A stretch of DNA of 32,532 nt, taken from the NCBI GenBank assembly GCA_001994995.1, contig MDJM01000007.1:8720-41251 (forward strand), written 5' to 3'. Both the position numbers and the translations under genes were made by a program. Shown piece by piece: positions 8,058 to 15,533 of the stretch; the stretch's first letter is position 1, and each line of letters opens with the position of its first letter. The notes below the pieces were generated by a model. It worked only from the letters and a program-made list of their open reading frames with translations. It was not told the origin of the DNA and did no database searches. The DNA is from Candidatus Parepulonipiscium sp. PG-Nuni2H_MBin01. GTDB lineage: Bacteria; Bacillota; Clostridia; Lachnospirales; Cellulosilyticaceae.

Positions 8058-8765
8058 TTATTCTTTATCCACACTTTCAATTTTATGTTTCATTTCATGA
8101 AGTAAACTAATTTCACCCATATCTAGCCATTCTTCAGAGCCAACTGAGAAAACTCCAATCTGTTCTCCGCGTTCTAGATAAATATTTATTAAGTCTGTAA
8201 TATGAAATAGTTTTCCTGCAGGTATGTCGTTAAGAACTTCAGGCTCCAGCACGTAAACCCCAGTATTAATTTGTACTTCATATTTAGGCTTTTCTACTAT
8301 GTCTGCTACGTTGCCAGCATCAGATAAATTAATAACACCATACGGGATAGTAAAATTTTGAAAGGATGTAACCATAGTTATTTTGTTGCCACTACTTGTG
8401 TGAGTTTCAATAATTTTTTGGTAGTCTGCTTCTACTAAGATGTCACAATTAGTAACGAAAAATGTTTTATCTATTTGCCCCTTAAGTAAGGAAAGGCTTC
8501 CTGCTGTCCCATAGTAATCTGCTTCTTCAATGTAGGTAAAATTATATTCTCCTTCTAAATCGTCTAGGTAGCTTTTTATCATAGATTTTTTATAGTTTAA
8601 AGTTAAGATAAATTCTTTACAACCAAATTCATGAAAACGCTCAAAAATATGCTCAATTATACTTTTATCCCCGATAGGTATAAGAGGTTTAGGTACGATT
8701 TGGGTATATGGGTACAGCCTTGTTCCTTTACCTCCAGCCATAATTACCACCTTATTATTAACCAT
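8058..8765 (-). CDS. Sugar-1-phosphate nucleotidyltransferase (PtmE-like core without CBS domains)
   Basis: A 235-aa protein consisting only of the nucleotidyltransferase domain: AGGKGTRL at 10-17, PKPLIPIG at 25-32, YYGTAGSL at 84-91, a metal-binding Asp108 in TNCDIL, and VEKP at 157-160. In Campylobacter the related PtmE makes GDP-glucosamine for legionaminic acid but carries N-terminal CBS domains, absent here. I start it at the ATG at 8765, with AGAGGTGG seven bases upstream; an in-frame TTG 24 bp further up has no such site. It is flanked by legC and legG in one transcript. The donor nucleotide and sugar cannot be read from the sequence; sugar-1-phosphate activation for this pathway is likely. 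Confidence 0.85.
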   Translation of the reverse strand: MVNNKVVIMAGGKGTRLYPYTQIVPKPLIPIGDKSIIEHIFERFHEFGCKEFILTLNYKKSMIKSYLDDLEGEYNFTYIEEADYYGTAGSLSLLKGQIDKTFFVTNCDILVEADYQKIIETHTSSGNKITMVTSFQNFTIPYGVINLSDAGNVADIVEKPKYEVQINTGVYVLEPEVLNDIPAGKLFHITDLINIYLERGEQIGVFSVGSEEWLDMGEISLLHEMKHKIESVDKE

Positions 8766-8789
8766 CAAAATACCACCTCTCTTTAGCAA

Positions 8790-9908
8790 TTATTCCATTG
8801 CTTTACGTAATACACGCACCACTTTCCTAACTTGCATTTTTGTTAAATTTGAGCTACAAGGCACATTTATAATTAATTTTTGATATAAAGTAGCTTTTTC
8901 AATCTCATATTTCATACATTCTTGATAAGGTTTTTGATTAGAAACTAATCCCCAAATTGGGCGGGATTGAATGTCTTTTTTTGCTAATGAGTCTATTATA
9001 TCACTTGTACCTTGAGGACACTTTACGCTATAGAACCAATAGTTTGGCCTTATGTCTTCTCTAAAGTCTAGTAAAGTATCACCTAATAAATGTTTGTATA
9101 ATAAGTAATTTTCTTTTTTTGTTTCTATAAATTCTTCTAATTTTTCTAGTTGAGCTAAACCAATTGCAGCTTGAACGTTTGTCATTCGGTAGTTGTAGCC
9201 AATTTCGTTATGAGTGAAGTTAAATTCGTCATCTTTAGCTTGGGTAGATAAGTATTTTATATGTGTTAAGCTTTTAGCGTTTTTAGCAACAACCATGCCA
9301 CCTCCACCTGTAGTTATGATTTTATTGCCGTTAAATGAGTATATGCCATAGTCGCCAATGGTGCCGGCAAATCCATCGTCGCTGTAGGAACCTAGTGCTT
9401 CAGCAGCATCTTCTATAACGATTAAATTATATTTAGCAGCTATGTCCATTAAGCTAACCATATCAGCCATGTTGCCAAATACATGCACTACTATAACGGC
9501 TTTTATTCGGTTGTCTGAAGATTTGTTATATAGCTCGCCATTTCTAAGCTCACATTCAGTTTCAATAAATTTAAGAAGCTTATCCATATCCATGCATAGT
9601 GTGTCGTCACAATCCATAAAAATTGGATAAGCTCCTACGTATTTAACAGGATTAACTGCTGCTATAAAGGTTAAGGTTGGCACTATTATTTCGTCGCCTG
9701 CGCAAACACCAGCATCCACCAGGGCTAGGTGTAAGGCAGCGGTGCCGCTTTGAGTACTAACTGCCCTATCCACTTTTACGTATTTAGCTAATTTGTCTTC
9801 AAACAATTCTATATATCGGCCTCCAGTAGACACCCATTCTTGCTCTATAGCTTCAGTCACATATCTTGTTTCATTACCTCTTAACATAGGTACAGATAGC
9901 GCTATCAT
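8790..9908 (-). CDS. legC: LegC-type PLP-dependent sugar aminotransferase
   Basis: A 372-aa DegT/DnrJ/EryC1/StrS-family aminotransferase. It shows the substrate-end motif EWVSTGG (24-30), STQSGTAALHLAL, IEDAAEALGS with Asp167 contacting the PLP pyridine, and SFNGNKIITTGGGG with Lys196 as the Schiff-base lysine. The enzyme transfers an amino group from glutamate to C4 of the 4-keto sugar made by LegB. The start is ATG with GGAGG six bases upstream. It begins 12 bp after the legB stop, so the two consecutive enzymes are translated from one message. The nearest named relatives are the LegC/PglE aminotransferases; exact stereochemistry is inferred from the gene set. Confidence 0.9.
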   Translation of the reverse strand: MIALSVPMLRGNETRYVTEAIEQEWVSTGGRYIELFEDKLAKYVKVDRAVSTQSGTAALHLALVDAGVCAGDEIIVPTLTFIAAVNPVKYVGAYPIFMDCDDTLCMDMDKLLKFIETECELRNGELYNKSSDNRIKAVIVVHVFGNMADMVSLMDIAAKYNLIVIEDAAEALGSYSDDGFAGTIGDYGIYSFNGNKIITTGGGGMVVAKNAKSLTHIKYLSTQAKDDEFNFTHNEIGYNYRMTNVQAAIGLAQLEKLEEFIETKKENYLLYKHLLGDTLLDFREDIRPNYWFYSVKCPQGTSDIIDSLAKKDIQSRPIWGLVSNQKPYQECMKYEIEKATLYQKLIINVPCSSNLTKMQVRKVVRVLRKAME

Positions 9909-9920
9909 GCTACACCTCCA

Positions 9921-10898
9921 TTATATATTATAAATATCTGGTTTGTAATGTGAAAGGTTATGCTTAAACCACTCTATGGTTTGTGCAATGCCTTGTTCAA
10001 ATGTAAATTGTGGTTGCCAATTTGTTAGTTGCAATATTTTTTTATTACAACCTAACAATCTATCAACTTCACTATTTGTTGGTCTAGTTCTATTAAAGTC
10101 ATTTACTATAACTGCTTCTGGATTAATTTGATTAATTAGCTCTGTTGCTAGTTGTTTTATGCTGATTTCTTTACCAGTAGCTATGTTAACTTCTTGACCT
10201 ATGGTAGAGTGATTTGTAGCAATTGCAATTAGTCCACTTACGGTGTCGCGAACAAAGTTAAAGTCTCTTGTTGGTTCAAGAGAACCTAGCTTGATTTTGG
10301 TAGCGCCGCTTAGCAGTTGTGTAATAATGGTTGGAATAACCGCTCTAGCTGACTGGCGAGGGCCGTAAGTATTAAATGGTCTGGCTATACTAACAGGTAG
10401 TTCAAAACTTTTAAAGTATGATTCAGCTAGCTTATCAGCACCAATTTTAGTTGCGGAGTAGGGGGACTGACCTTGCAACGGATGCTTTTCATCTATAGGA
10501 ACGTATTTAGCGCTTCCATACACTTCCGAGGTTGATGTTACTATTACTCGGCTAGTGTTAAAGTCTTTTGCAGCATTTAGAATATTTAAAGTACCTTTTA
10601 TATTTGTATCCACATAAGAGTCTGGGGAGTGGTAGCTAAACGGAATAGCAATAAGAGCCGCTAGGTGATAAATAGTATTTACGCCTCTAACAGCATTTCT
10701 TACGCCGTTAGGGTCGCGTATGTCTCCTGCAAATACTTCTATCTCATTTTTTACACGGCTATTTTCCAGCCAACCCCAGTTGTTGAACGAATTATAATAT
10801 ACAAAAGCCTTCACCTTTTCACCTGAGTTTACTAAGGCTTCTACTAAGTGACTACCTATAAATCCATCTGCACCCGTTACAAGTACCAATCTATTCAC
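9921..10898 (-). CDS. legB: LegB-type NAD-dependent sugar 4,6-dehydratase
   Basis: A 325-aa short-chain dehydrogenase/reductase of the extended class. It has the NAD motif GADGFIG (9-15), the substrate loop STSEVYG (122-128), catalytic Tyr147 and Lys151 in YSATK, and RPFNTYGPRQSARAVIPTII further on, which is characteristic of LegB-type 4,6-dehydratases. It converts a UDP- or GDP-activated HexNAc to the 4-keto-6-deoxy sugar, the first committed step to diacetamido-trideoxyhexoses. It begins 9 bp after the stop codon of the 686-aa acidic protein, so that protein and the leg enzymes appear to share a transcript. Confidence 0.9.
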   Translation of the reverse strand: MNRLVLVTGADGFIGSHLVEALVNSGEKVKAFVYYNSFNNWGWLENSRVKNEIEVFAGDIRDPNGVRNAVRGVNTIYHLAALIAIPFSYHSPDSYVDTNIKGTLNILNAAKDFNTSRVIVTSTSEVYGSAKYVPIDEKHPLQGQSPYSATKIGADKLAESYFKSFELPVSIARPFNTYGPRQSARAVIPTIITQLLSGATKIKLGSLEPTRDFNFVRDTVSGLIAIATNHSTIGQEVNIATGKEISIKQLATELINQINPEAVIVNDFNRTRPTNSEVDRLLGCNKKILQLTNWQPQFTFEQGIAQTIEWFKHNLSHYKPDIYNI

Positions 10899-10907
10899 CC
10901 TTTCTTG

Positions 10908-12968
10908 TTATCTCATTCCTTCTGCAATCCCTGTAGCGATGGCATCTTCTGCGATTACAGATACAGTTAAGTCATCTGATGCTACCATTGCTACATCTTC
11001 TATAGCTGCAGCGTCTGCAACTACGTTATTGTCTAGTTTTGGGTCTGTTTCTAATGAATCTTCTTTTATTAGCACGTTTTCTAGTTTTGTTCCGCTACCA
11101 ATTACTTCGCCAGCCATTAGCGCTTCTGGGTCGATGTCTACTTTTTCAAGAGATACTGCAAGTTCATCTATAGCAGCATTTTCAGCATCATCGTAAACGT
11201 AGGTTATAGCGTAATCGTTAGCATCTGAGGTATATTCTAAGCCAACAGCGTATTCGTCATCTATAGTTATTGCAAATTCATTGAATTCGTTTTCGTAATA
11301 ACCTGGCTCGTCTATTTCGTCTTCTGCTTCGTCGTTATCATATTCTAAACTTTCGTAGTCTGGCATGTCTATAGTCATCGCGAATTCATCGAATACTTCG
11401 TTAAAGGCTTTTACGTTATCGTCTTCGTTTTCTAGCCCTTGTTCCATATCTTGCGCTTCGCCGTCTTGCTCGTCGTCTATAGTCATCGCAAATTCATCGA
11501 ATACTTCATTAAAAGCTTTTACGTTATCGTCTTCGTTTTCTAGCCCTTGCTCCATATCTTGCGCTTCGTCGTCTTGTGCGTCGTCTAGAGCCATCGCAAA
11601 TTCATCGTTAAAAGTTTTTAAAGTAGCGTCTTCTAAGTTTTCTAGTCTTTGTTCTATATCGTCTGACTCTTGTGTATTATTGTCAATTGTAATAGCATGT
11701 TCGCCAAAAACTTCTTTATACGCATCTAATACAGGGTCATGAGCAGTTTGGTTGATGTCACGAATTTCTTCTAGCGCTTCTTCTACTGCGTTTTCTAAAC
11801 TAGGTTCTAAATCATCGTCAACATCTATTTCTAAATCCGATGTAATTGCATATTCAGCGTAAGGGTCTTGGTTATCTACGTCATCACCAATTTCTATTTC
11901 GATTTCTTCATCGCCCATTTCGTCGTCTTGGTCTAATGCAACCGCAAATTCATGTTCTGCTAATTCGTTTAGCACATCATCAATATCATCGTCGATTTCA
12001 TCATCTTCATAGTCATCGTAATCGTCATCTAAAGCAATTGCTAATTCAGCTCTAGCTTCAACTTCAATTTCATGTTGTCTACTTCTGCGTTTAGCTTCTA
12101 CGATTTCAATATCATCTTCATCAATTGCGTCGTCTAGCTCTTCATCTTGGTCTAATGCAATAGCAAATTCTTCGTCAGCTTCGTAATCAGTTTCTGATGT
12201 ATAGTCATCGTCAAATACATCATCATCAAAATCTAATCCATCTACTGCGCCATATAAACCAATTGCTAGTTCATCATTTGCTAGCTTTTTTTCTAATTTC
12301 AATTCTTTTTCATCAGCTTGTACATCATCTTCTAAGCTATCATATTCAAGTGTAGCGTCTACTGCGTTAAAGTGTTTTTCATCATAATTTAATTCGTAAT
12401 CAATTCCCATCGCAAGTTCATCCTTTACAATATCATCCATGCTTTCCTCATCTGCTGCCGCTGAGTCGTCTTCTACAGACAATTCATGGTCTGCCCAGCT
12501 AATTTTATTTTGCCCTTGTGGTAATTCGTCTGCCGCGTTTTCTAAGTTTGCCATCTCGGTAACTTCTTGCACAATAGGGTCATCGTCTGCTACAATCGCA
12601 CGAGCTACAGCAGTGCCGGCAATAGCATCTCCAGCAACATCAACTATTAGCGAGTCGCCACTTAGGGCTGCATCTGCTCCTAGTACTGCGCTTTCAGCTC
12701 TAACTTGATTTTGTAGTATTAAATTTTTAGCTGTGTTTCCAATATGCGGTTGCTCGCTTGTTGAATTGCTAGATGACATAGAAATCACATCATTTAAGGC
12801 ATCTACGCCAGTAGCCACTCCGTCGTTAGTAACTAGTTCATTATCTGCATCTAGTGGGCTAACGTCCATAGTAAATAAATCTTCAGATACGCTACCGCCT
12901 AAATCAATTGTGAATTCTTTGCCTTCCATTGCATTTTGGATAGCATGTTCAATCGAATTTTTTCCCAT
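10908..12968 (-). CDS. Very acidic 686-aa repeat protein of unknown function
   Basis: I do not recognise a family. The protein is dominated by Asp and Glu, has no signal peptide or membrane segment, and carries about 15 copies of a short motif, roughly (D/E)E(F/L)A(I/M/V)(T/A/S)(I/L)D: for example DELAIGLYG, EEFAIALDQ, HEFAVALDQ, DEFAMTIDD, NEFAITIDD, DELAVSLEK. Weaker forms open the protein (EFTIDLGG, DLFTMDVS). A 36-residue unit is tandemly duplicated near residues 460-535. I start at the ATG at 12968, with AGGAGG ten bases upstream; the frame is open for 12 more codons but without a site. It lies between MAF and leg genes and nearly touches legB. It might be a flagellum-exported or surface protein modified by the cluster, a calcium binder or a scaffold; none of these is shown. 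Confidence 0.8.
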   Translation of the reverse strand: MGKNSIEHAIQNAMEGKEFTIDLGGSVSEDLFTMDVSPLDADNELVTNDGVATGVDALNDVISMSSSNSTSEQPHIGNTAKNLILQNQVRAESAVLGADAALSGDSLIVDVAGDAIAGTAVARAIVADDDPIVQEVTEMANLENAADELPQGQNKISWADHELSVEDDSAAADEESMDDIVKDELAMGIDYELNYDEKHFNAVDATLEYDSLEDDVQADEKELKLEKKLANDELAIGLYGAVDGLDFDDDVFDDDYTSETDYEADEEFAIALDQDEELDDAIDEDDIEIVEAKRRSRQHEIEVEARAELAIALDDDYDDYEDDEIDDDIDDVLNELAEHEFAVALDQDDEMGDEEIEIEIGDDVDNQDPYAEYAITSDLEIDVDDDLEPSLENAVEEALEEIRDINQTAHDPVLDAYKEVFGEHAITIDNNTQESDDIEQRLENLEDATLKTFNDEFAMALDDAQDDEAQDMEQGLENEDDNVKAFNEVFDEFAMTIDDEQDGEAQDMEQGLENEDDNVKAFNEVFDEFAMTIDMPDYESLEYDNDEAEDEIDEPGYYENEFNEFAITIDDEYAVGLEYTSDANDYAITYVYDDAENAAIDELAVSLEKVDIDPEALMAGEVIGSGTKLENVLIKEDSLETDPKLDNNVVADAAAIEDVAMVASDDLTVSVIAEDAIATGIAEGMR
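11368..11691 (-). repeat. 108-bp in-frame tandem repeat inside the acidic protein gene
   Basis: Copies begin at 11368, 11476 and 11584, exactly 108 bp (36 codons) apart. The first two are nearly identical and encode units containing EDDNVKAFNEVFDEFAMTID; the third is degenerate. The unit includes one DEFAMTID-type motif. This looks like recent expansion by slippage or recombination. Confidence 0.85.
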
Positions 12969-12986
12969 ACAAAACTTTCCTCCTAA

Positions 12987-13011
12987 ATTTTGGTTTAAAA
13001 CCAAATTTATT
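12987..13011. repeat. AT-rich inverted repeat at the leader of the acidic protein gene
   Basis: TTTGG on one side and CCAAA on the other form a palindrome centred on TTTAAA (core TTGGTTTAAAACCAA). It lies just upstream of the AGGAGG site of the 686-aa gene. It could be an operator or an mRNA hairpin near the ribosome site. Confidence 0.4.
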
Positions 13012-13025
13012 TATATTTTTATTAA

Positions 13026-13048
13026 ATTGGGGCCGCTACAGCCCCAAT
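13026..13048 (-). terminator. GC-rich hairpin after the 36-aa gene, weak terminator or attenuator
   Basis: A perfect 8-bp stem, ATTGGGGC with GCCCCAAT, has a 7-nt loop 4 nt past the stop codon of the 36-aa peptide gene. The following minus-strand bases (TTAATAAAAAT) are U-poor, so termination is probably partial. It could set the ratio of the small upstream genes to the long acidic gene. Confidence 0.5.
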
Positions 13049-13052
13049 CTGT

Positions 13053-13163
13053 CTATCTATAGAATACGTTATTTTCTAAATCATCTGACACAGGTGTTTG
13101 AGCTGGTGTTGCTTCTTCTGTTACTGCGATTATTTCTTCAATTGAGTTTTGTGGATTTTTCAT
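13053..13163 (-). CDS. 36-aa peptide of unknown function
   Basis: A short gene that the usual length cut-offs miss. ATG at 13163 is preceded by AGGAG with a 9-nt spacer, and TAG is at 13055-13053. The product starts MKNPQNSIEEIIAVTEEATP and ends DDLENNVFYR. It is acidic, has no cysteine, no membrane segment and no recognised family. It stands alone between the 123-aa and 686-aa genes, flanked on both sides by short GC hairpins (13200-13214 and 13026-13048). A good ribosome site and the isolated position support a real gene; a leader peptide for the downstream gene is an alternative. Confidence 0.55.
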   Translation of the reverse strand: MKNPQNSIEEIIAVTEEATPAQTPVSDDLENNVFYR

Positions 13164-13199
13164 ATTTTTATTCTCCTATTTTAAAAATTACCGTGGTAT

Positions 13200-13214
13200 G
13201 GGGTTTTAGACCCC
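13200..13214 (-). other. Small intergenic hairpin between the 123-aa and 36-aa genes
   Basis: GGGGT and ACCCC form a 5-bp stem with a 5-nt loop in the 78-bp gap. There is no T-run after it on the minus strand, so it is not a typical terminator. It may be an mRNA processing or stability element, like other hairpins in this operon. Confidence 0.35.
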
Positions 13215-13241
13215 TTAAGTCTCTGAGTTTTTTATATTAAC

Positions 13242-13613
13242 TTAACGGCTACTTTTTGGTTTAAATTTTTCTTTTATCTTATCTATTTGTTCTTTAGTTT
13301 TTTCTTTAGCTTTATCTAATGTAGTTGCATTTTCAATTTTGTTTTCAGCCTGGGCAATATTTAGTACTGTTTCACAACCGGTTTCATCTAAAATTTCAGA
13401 AACCGGCACGGTACCAGCTTCGGTTACCACATCTGTAAATGCATCTCCTGGCCCTACGCCATCGCCTACTATTACGGATGAACCTATTACATCCATAATT
13501 ACAGAATTGCCAGATGTTATAGTGTCTTCTAACGAGTACATGTCCGATTCTAGGCTAGTAAAATTTAAATCATTTTGTGTTCCATCTTCAACTGAAAATA
13601 TACTTTTTGACAT
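13242..13613 (-). CDS. 123-aa protein of unknown function, shares a motif with the acidic repeat protein
   Basis: No family recognised. Residues about 1-95 are acidic and rich in Gly, Ser, Thr and Val; the last 30 residues are a Lys-rich helix (KAKEKTKEQIDKIKEKFKPK). The segment SGNSVIMDVIGSSV resembles SGDSLIVDVAGDAI near residues 100-115 of the 686-aa protein, and its opening IFSVEDG resembles ELSVEDD there. There is one Cys (in ETGCET), with no signal peptide. I start at the ATG at 13613 with AGGAGG six bases upstream, not at the in-frame ATG 18 bp further up, which precedes the ribosome site. It lies 63 bp after a MAF gene. Confidence 0.7.
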   Translation of the reverse strand: MSKSIFSVEDGTQNDLNFTSLESDMYSLEDTITSGNSVIMDVIGSSVIVGDGVGPGDAFTDVVTEAGTVPVSEILDETGCETVLNIAQAENKIENATTLDKAKEKTKEQIDKIKEKFKPKSSR

Positions 13614-13676
13614 ATCTACCCTCCTAAGCATCCGAAAGCTTCAGAGATATGGGGCCTTTTGAAGTGGAACTCCATA

Positions 13677-15452
13677 TTAAGTTACCGGCTCCGTCTTATT
13701 CTCTGATGTTTCTTTTTCTAACTGAGTATTAATTACATCTATAACTTTATAAATAGATTCATCTAAAGCTTTATAAATATTTTCATGCCCCTGAGCAATT
13801 CCAGCTGAGTCTGCATATTCTTTTTTATCTAGCTGGCGTTTATACGTATCATCAGTCATAATGTCTATTGCCGAGTTTGAAAACATATATCCTACCATAG
13901 TATCTATTTTAGCTGAGCTAATTTTTTTGTTAAGTGCTTTCATTCTAGTACGTAGCTGATTTATCATTTTTGGACTACGACCAGGGTTAAAGTTAGCGTA
14001 TTGATACGATAGCCTGCTACTAACATCTGCTGCCTCTCTACATAAAGTACTTGTACGTTTTAGACGTTTTATACATTCTTCTAATTTCCATCTAAGGTCA
14101 ATAGGTTCTTGTAGTAGCAGGTTATGCTCAATTTGCGGCTTAGTAATATGCTTATATTTTTCCACCACATCTTTAAAAGGCATTTGAATTGTGCCTGCAA
14201 TTTTAGCTCCGCCTTCAGTTGCGTTAATAAACTCAACCGTTCTGTCGCAGCTTTGGATATAGTGTTCAATCCAGCGCAAATATACAAGCAAAGTGTTGCT
14301 AGTTAAAACTTCACCACCGTTATAAGCCGGAATAGGCCTAATACCTTTTTTGTTTTCTAACCTTTGTGCTATTCTCTCCCTATTTTCATGGATATTACAA
14401 GTTTCAGAATAACTTTGGTTTCCTGAATATGATAAGTCTTGTCCAATAAATACTATTGGGTTACAGCCCATATAGTGCGCTGCGTCTAGACATAGTGTAG
14501 CAACGGAGCCACCTATGTTTACTTTAGGCAAGTTAATCCCTGCCATTTCGCGCGCAATAGGGGTATGCTCTACAAAGTAAAGGTCTCCTCTGTACTCCTC
14601 AATAATTGTATTACCCGCATCTAGTAACGCTATTAACGGAACATCATTATGGCCCATAAACGTTTGGTTTATTACCTTTTTATAGTCAATTAGCCCCGCA
14701 AAGTCTGCGTCCTTACCAATGCTCCTTACTGATACAATTGTACGCCCAGCACAAAATATTAGTCCGTTCCAATCTTTTAAATATTCTAAATTCTTATCTA
14801 AAGAAGGGCCTGCAGACACTATTACAGCCGGTATATCTTTGTATCTGTCTTTATGGTATGCAAAATCTCGAGATTTATTTATATGCATTAGGTTAGCAAC
14901 ACAATTTTTTATATAATTTTGGTCCATTTTTTTTACGGTATTTATATCTATCTGTATTCCTCTTTTTATATCCGATATAAGACTTAACGCATCTTTTAAA
15001 TATTCTGTGTAAAATTCATCGTAGTGCGGATGCATTACTACCGAAATATCTTTTATATTAAGAGGATTTATTAATCCGCGAATTTCATTGCGCAGTACAT
15101 TGAAGTTAGTTCCACTAAAAAACACTATATTTGGCGTTGCTGGCGTTATTGCTAACTGCGCGTCTAATAGCTGTTGTGATGGTTCTAGTACTATTATTTG
15201 GGTCTTTTTTCCTATTACATTTGTAATGTGCTGTGCTAGGTAACCCATTCCGTAACCAATAAATATAAACATTGTTTTTTTATTGCACTTCTCTAGGTTT
15301 ATCAGTTTGGTTAAATTGTCTTTTGGTTTATATTTACTTATTACATATACAGATTGATTGTTTTTCTTTAGTTTAAGCGCGTAGTCACCTGGTACTTTAC
15401 TTTCTTCTATTTCAAATGTGACTCCTTCAAATGCTACTGGTTCTTGCAACAC
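13677..15452 (-). CDS. MAF-type flagellin glycosyltransferase (copy 1)
   Basis: A 591-aa motility accessory factor (MAF_flag10/DUF115). An N-terminal domain (about 1-190) contains the Rossmann-like FIGYGMGYLAQ and IIVLEPSQ strands. The central DUF115 core shows VSAGPSLDKN (212-221), GLIFCAGRT, GGSVATLCLDAAHYMGCNP, IFIGQDLSYSGN and NATEGGAKIAGT; a helical C-terminal domain follows. MAF proteins transfer CMP-activated nonulosonic acids to Ser/Thr of flagellin, in the cytosol before export. GTG at 15452 follows AAAGGAGG by five bases. It is paralogous along its whole length to the copy at 16186-17889. Linked leg genes point to a legionaminic-type donor. Confidence 0.9.
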   Translation of the reverse strand: MLQEPVAFEGVTFEIEESKVPGDYALKLKKNNQSVYVISKYKPKDNLTKLINLEKCNKKTMFIFIGYGMGYLAQHITNVIGKKTQIIVLEPSQQLLDAQLAITPATPNIVFFSGTNFNVLRNEIRGLINPLNIKDISVVMHPHYDEFYTEYLKDALSLISDIKRGIQIDINTVKKMDQNYIKNCVANLMHINKSRDFAYHKDRYKDIPAVIVSAGPSLDKNLEYLKDWNGLIFCAGRTIVSVRSIGKDADFAGLIDYKKVINQTFMGHNDVPLIALLDAGNTIIEEYRGDLYFVEHTPIAREMAGINLPKVNIGGSVATLCLDAAHYMGCNPIVFIGQDLSYSGNQSYSETCNIHENRERIAQRLENKKGIRPIPAYNGGEVLTSNTLLVYLRWIEHYIQSCDRTVEFINATEGGAKIAGTIQMPFKDVVEKYKHITKPQIEHNLLLQEPIDLRWKLEECIKRLKRTSTLCREAADVSSRLSYQYANFNPGRSPKMINQLRTRMKALNKKISSAKIDTMVGYMFSNSAIDIMTDDTYKRQLDKKEYADSAGIAQGHENIYKALDESIYKVIDVINTQLEKETSENKTEPVT

Positions 15453-15484
15453 AACAACCTCCTTTTACGTTTACAACTTACGGC

Positions 15485-15511
15485 GTTGCACAACTATAAA
15501 TGTTGCGCAAC
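15485..15511 (-). other. Intergenic hairpin between the 196-aa gene and MAF copy 1
   Basis: GTTGCGCAAC and GTTGTGCAAC (minus strand) form a 10-bp stem with one G-U pair and a 7-nt AT loop. No T-run follows, so it is unlikely to terminate. It sits 22 nt after the stop codon of the 196-aa gene. Confidence 0.45.
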
Positions 15512-15533
15512 AGCGTTAATTGTGACATAGATT

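Noticed and set aside
8766..8789. TTG start for the nucleotidyltransferase, 24 bp upstream of the chosen ATG
   Set aside because: The AGAGGTGG site lies within that extension at ideal distance from the ATG at 8765.
9813..9822. GCCGATAT on the minus strand, a perfect sigma-28 -10
   Set aside because: It lies inside legC (coding for the GGRYI region), and no TAAA stands 14-16 bp upstream.
11368..11691. Regular repeats that could be taken for a CRISPR array
   Set aside because: The 108-bp units are contiguous, in frame and encode a conserved protein motif; there are no unique spacers and no cas genes.
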